Shown in pieces: positions 41,651 through 43,874 of a stretch of 43,874 nt of DNA. The DNA comes from Chloroflexota bacterium. Its GTDB lineage: Bacteria > Chloroflexota > Dehalococcoidia > DSGV01. Made by a program: the position numbers and the translations under genes. The notes beneath the pieces are model-generated. The model was not told the DNA's origin. It saw only the letters and a list, made by a program, of their open reading frames with translations, and made no database searches. The stretch is from contig JAJYLG010000020.1 of the NCBI GenBank assembly GCA_021787985.1, positions 1 to 43,874 of the forward strand, in the 5' to 3' direction. Position 1 is the first letter of the stretch, and every line of letters begins with the position of its first letter.

Positions 41651-42842
41651 CCTGCTGCGAAAGCTGGCGGTGCAGAACGACACGAAGCTCGTGCTGCTGG
41701 TGTTGGACGGGCTCGGCGGACTGCCCCACCCCGACACGCGGCGGACGGAGTTGGAGCAGGCGGACATCCCCCACCTGGACCGGCTGGCCGCCGAGGGCAG
41801 TTGCGGCCTCACCATTCCGGTTGCGTGGGGCGTCACGCCGGGCAGCGGCCCCGGCCATCTCGCGCTGTTCGGGTACGACCCGCTCGTCCATGACGTCGGA
41901 CGCGGGGTGCTCGAGGCGGTGGGCATCGACTTCCCCGTCGGTCCCAACGACGTCTGCGCGCGCGGCAACTTCTGCACCGTGGACGACCAGGGGCTGATCA
42001 GCGACCGCCGTGCTGGCCGCATTCCGACCGAGGAGTCGAGCGTGCTGGTCGAGCGACTACGCACCGTTCGGCTGCCGGGCGTGGAGATCTTCGTGGAGCC
42101 GGTGCGCGAGCACCGCTTCGTGCTGGTGCTGCGCGGCGAGGGTCTGCACGACGAGCTCGATGGGACTGACCCGAACCGGGAGGGCGCTGCGCCGCTGCCG
42201 GTGCGCGCGCTGACGCCGAAGGCCCGCGCGACGGCGGACCTGCTCAACCGCTTCATCGAGGAGGCGCGCGGGCTGCTCGCTGGCGAAAAACGGGCCAACA
42301 TGGTGCTGTTGCGGGGCTTCTCTCGCTATCCGCACCTGCCGAGCTTCCGCGACGACTTCAAGCTGCGGGCCGCGGCCATCGCCGTGTACCCGATGTACCG
42401 CGGGCTGGCGCGTCTCTGCGGATTCACCTCACTGCCCGGAGGGGGGGCGTTCGCCGACGAGCTGCAGACGCTGCGTGACCATTGGGGTGAGTTCGACTTC
42501 TTCTTCGTGCACTACAAGAAGACCGACGCGGCGGGTGAGGACGGCGATTTCGAGCGGAAGGTGCACGCCATTGAAGAGCTCGATGCGCAGCTCCCACAGT
42601 TGCTGGACCTCAAGCCGGACGTGCTGGTGGTGGCCGGCGACCATGCCACCCCGTCGGTGATGGCGGCCCACTCGTGGCACCCGGTCCCGTACCTCCTCCA
42701 CAGCCGGACGGCGCGCGCCGACGAGACGGAGGCGTTCAACGAGGCCCAGTGTCGCAAAGGTTGCCTCGGCATCATCCCCGCGGTCGAGTCGATGTCGCTC
42801 ATGCTGGCGCACGCCGGCCGGCTGACGAAGTACGGCGCATGA
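41640..42842 (+). CDS. apgM: Cofactor-independent phosphoglycerate mutase, archaeal type
   Basis: 400 aa alkaline-phosphatase-superfamily enzyme. Metal ligands are in [13 protein letters not shown], the catalytic serine in [17 protein letters not shown], and further ligands in [14 protein letters not shown] and [11 protein letters not shown]. This is the ApgM group typical of archaea and some deep-branching bacteria, unrelated to GpmA and distinct from GpmI. It interconverts 3- and 2-phosphoglycerate. GTG start at 41640 within the end of pgk; ATGA overlap with tpiA. Confidence 0.93.
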   Translation: MERDLLRKLAVQNDTKLVLLVLDGLGGLPHPDTRRTELEQADIPHLDRLAAEGSCGLTIPVAWGVTPGSGPGHLALFGYDPLVHDVGRGVLEAVGIDFPVGPNDVCARGNFCTVDDQGLISDRRAGRIPTEESSVLVERLRTVRLPGVEIFVEPVREHRFVLVLRGEGLHDELDGTDPNREGAAPLPVRALTPKARATADLLNRFIEEARGLLAGEKRANMVLLRGFSRYPHLPSFRDDFKLRAAAIAVYPMYRGLARLCGFTSLPGGGAFADELQTLRDHWGEFDFFFVHYKKTDAAGEDGDFERKVHAIEELDAQLPQLLDLKPDVLVVAGDHATPSVMAAHSWHPVPYLLHSRTARADETEAFNEAQCRKGCLGIIPAVESMSLMLAHAGRLTKYGA

Positions 42843-43606
42843 GGGGCGACGGCCGCCGGCCGCTGATCGCCGGCAACTGGAAGATGCATACCACGGTCGC
42901 GCAGGGCCTGGCGCTGTTGGGCGAGATGCAGCCCGCGCTTGAGCGTGTGAGCGAGGCAGACGTCGTGATCTGCCCACCGTTCACCCACCTGGCGCCCTTC
43001 CGCACCGCGCTGGGCGGTTCCCCGCTGCGGCTGGGCGCGCAGGACCTCTACTGGGAGCGCGAGGGCGCCTTCACCGGCGAGGTCAGCGCGGCGATGGTGC
43101 GCGAGCTGGCGGACGCGGTGATCATCGGGCACTCCGAGCGCCGCCGGCTCTTCTGCGAGTCGGACGAGGGCGTGCGGCGCAAGCTGGAGGCGGCGCTCGC
43201 GGTCGGGCTCCAGCCGGTGCTCTGCGTGGGCGAGACGGCGGAAGAGCGGGACGGCGGGGCCACCGCCGGCGTGCTCGCCCGTCAGGTGCGCGCGGCGCTC
43301 GACGATCTGGCGCCGCAGGCATCGCTGGCGATCGCGTACGAGCCGGTGTGGGCGATCGGGACCGGCCGGGCGGCGAGCGGGGAGCTCGCGCAGGAAGCGG
43401 CGGCGCTGGTGCGGCAGACGGTGCGTGAGGTGTGGGGCGAGGCGGCGCGCGCGCTGCGGGTGCTGTACGGTGGAAGCGTGGGCGATCGTAACATAACGGC
43501 GTTCCTGACGCAGCCGGACATCGACGGCGCGCTGGTGGGCGGCGCAAGCCTGCAGCCAGCCGCGTTCGTTGGCATTGCGCGCGCGGCGGAGTCGGCCGCC
43601 CGCTAG
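42839..43606 (+). CDS. tpiA: Triosephosphate isomerase
   Basis: 255 aa TIM barrel. Catalytic Lys15 (AGNWKMH), His98 (IGHSERR) and Glu168 (AYEPVWAIGTG) are all present, as is the phosphate-binding YGGSVGDRN loop. It interconverts dihydroxyacetone phosphate and glyceraldehyde 3-phosphate. The ATG at 42839 overlaps the apgM stop by 4 bp; upstream in-frame codons are the shadow of apgM. miaA begins 8 bp after its stop. Confidence 0.97.
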   Translation: MRGDGRRPLIAGNWKMHTTVAQGLALLGEMQPALERVSEADVVICPPFTHLAPFRTALGGSPLRLGAQDLYWEREGAFTGEVSAAMVRELADAVIIGHSERRRLFCESDEGVRRKLEAALAVGLQPVLCVGETAEERDGGATAGVLARQVRAALDDLAPQASLAIAYEPVWAIGTGRAASGELAQEAAALVRQTVREVWGEAARALRVLYGGSVGDRNITAFLTQPDIDGALVGGASLQPAAFVGIARAAESAAR

Positions 43607-43614
43607 GTCTCGGC

Positions 43615-43874
43615 ATGCGTCCGGTCGTCTGGTTTGTCGTCGGAGCAACTGCAAGCGGCAAGAGCGCCGTGGCGGCCCGTCTTGCCCGTCGGCTCGCCGG
43701 GACGGTCGTCAACGCCGACTCCCGCCAGGTCTACCGGGGGATGGTCGTTGGTGCCGCCGCGCCCGGGCTCGAGGAGCAGGAGTTGGCACCGCACGTCGGC
43801 TACCACTGGCACGACCCGTGCGCCGTCGTCTCGCTGGGCGAGTGGCTGGCTCACACGGCGGGGCTCCTGCGGGA
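43615..43874 (+). CDS. miaA: tRNA dimethylallyltransferase MiaA (3' truncated by window edge)
   Basis: The first 86 codons, open through the right edge. The P-loop GATASGKSAVAARLA (residues 10-24) and the following VNADSRQVYRGMVVGAA match MiaA exactly in order. The later PHVGYHWHDP corresponds to the family's PHHLID..DP, with some drift. The enzyme adds a dimethylallyl group to A37 of tRNAs reading U-starting codons, using the isoprenoid donor whose synthesis dxs begins. The ATG at 43615 follows tpiA by 8 bp. Confidence 0.92.
   Translation, partial: MRPVVWFVVGATASGKSAVAARLARRLAGTVVNADSRQVYRGMVVGAAAPGLEEQELAPHVGYHWHDPCAVVSLGEWLAHTAGLLR

Noticed and set aside
1-43874. CRISPR arrays, tRNA or rRNA genes
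   Set aside because: No regularly spaced direct repeats and no cloverleaf or rRNA signature sequences were seen in any intergenic space.

Overview
The window is about 44 kb of very GC-rich, gene-dense bacterial chromosome. It holds 46 protein genes (two cut by the window edges), a decayed two-gene toxin-antitoxin pair, and the RNase P RNA gene. GTG and TTG starts and 1-20 bp gene overlaps are common. The fused AccD-AccA, RNase J, family-4 uracil-DNA glycosylase, archaeal-type phosphoglycerate mutase, HisZ plus short-form HisG, and apparent leaderless promoters together suggest a Chloroflexota relative, possibly Thermomicrobia-like. That placement is inference; no rRNA or marker comparison was possible.

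Layout. (1) 1-2244, plus strand: end of a branched-chain amino-acid-type ABC binding protein, two hairpins, a SAM methyltransferase and a DUF4242 protein. (2) 14791-2258, minus strand: a tightly packed run reading yceD/DUF177, rpmF, fabD, fabG, nusB, acpP, tatB, tatC, two half-size TSUP permeases, udg, rnj, ftsK, accDA. It mixes fatty-acid synthesis, protein export, RNA decay and chromosome segregation. (3) 15041-17921, plus strand: a coiled-coil zinc-ribbon protein, a serine-recombinase homologue lacking its catalytic serine, RNase HI, then rnpB. (4) 17922-19038: a non-housekeeping patch with a doubly frameshifted hicBA pair, a REP-like palindrome, an 80-bp inverted-repeat element, and a tiny ORF with a perfect Shine-Dalgarno followed by a strong terminator. 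(5) birA on plus; slipin and nfeD on minus. (6) 22139-28568, plus strand: hisZ, a tandem double-length hisG, a phospholipase-C-like gene, hisD, hisC, hisB. (7) 35515-28577, minus strand: guaA, purD, purE, a cupin, purB, a membrane protein, purC, purS. (8) 35595-43874, plus strand: tsaC, rpiB, a copper-protein-like lipoprotein, a thioredoxin-fold-like lipoprotein, dxs, pgk, apgM, tpiA, miaA (partial).

The his and pur operons converge and supply histidine and purine nucleotides. The pgk-apgM-tpiA trio overlaps end to end and feeds glycolysis; dxs starts isoprenoid synthesis from its triose products. tsaC and miaA modify tRNA at positions 37. The most unusual items are the duplicated HisG with one degraded half, the apparently catalytically dead recombinase inside a housekeeping operon, the leader-peptide/terminator architecture before birA, and active-site substitutions in AccDA, PurE and RpiB.
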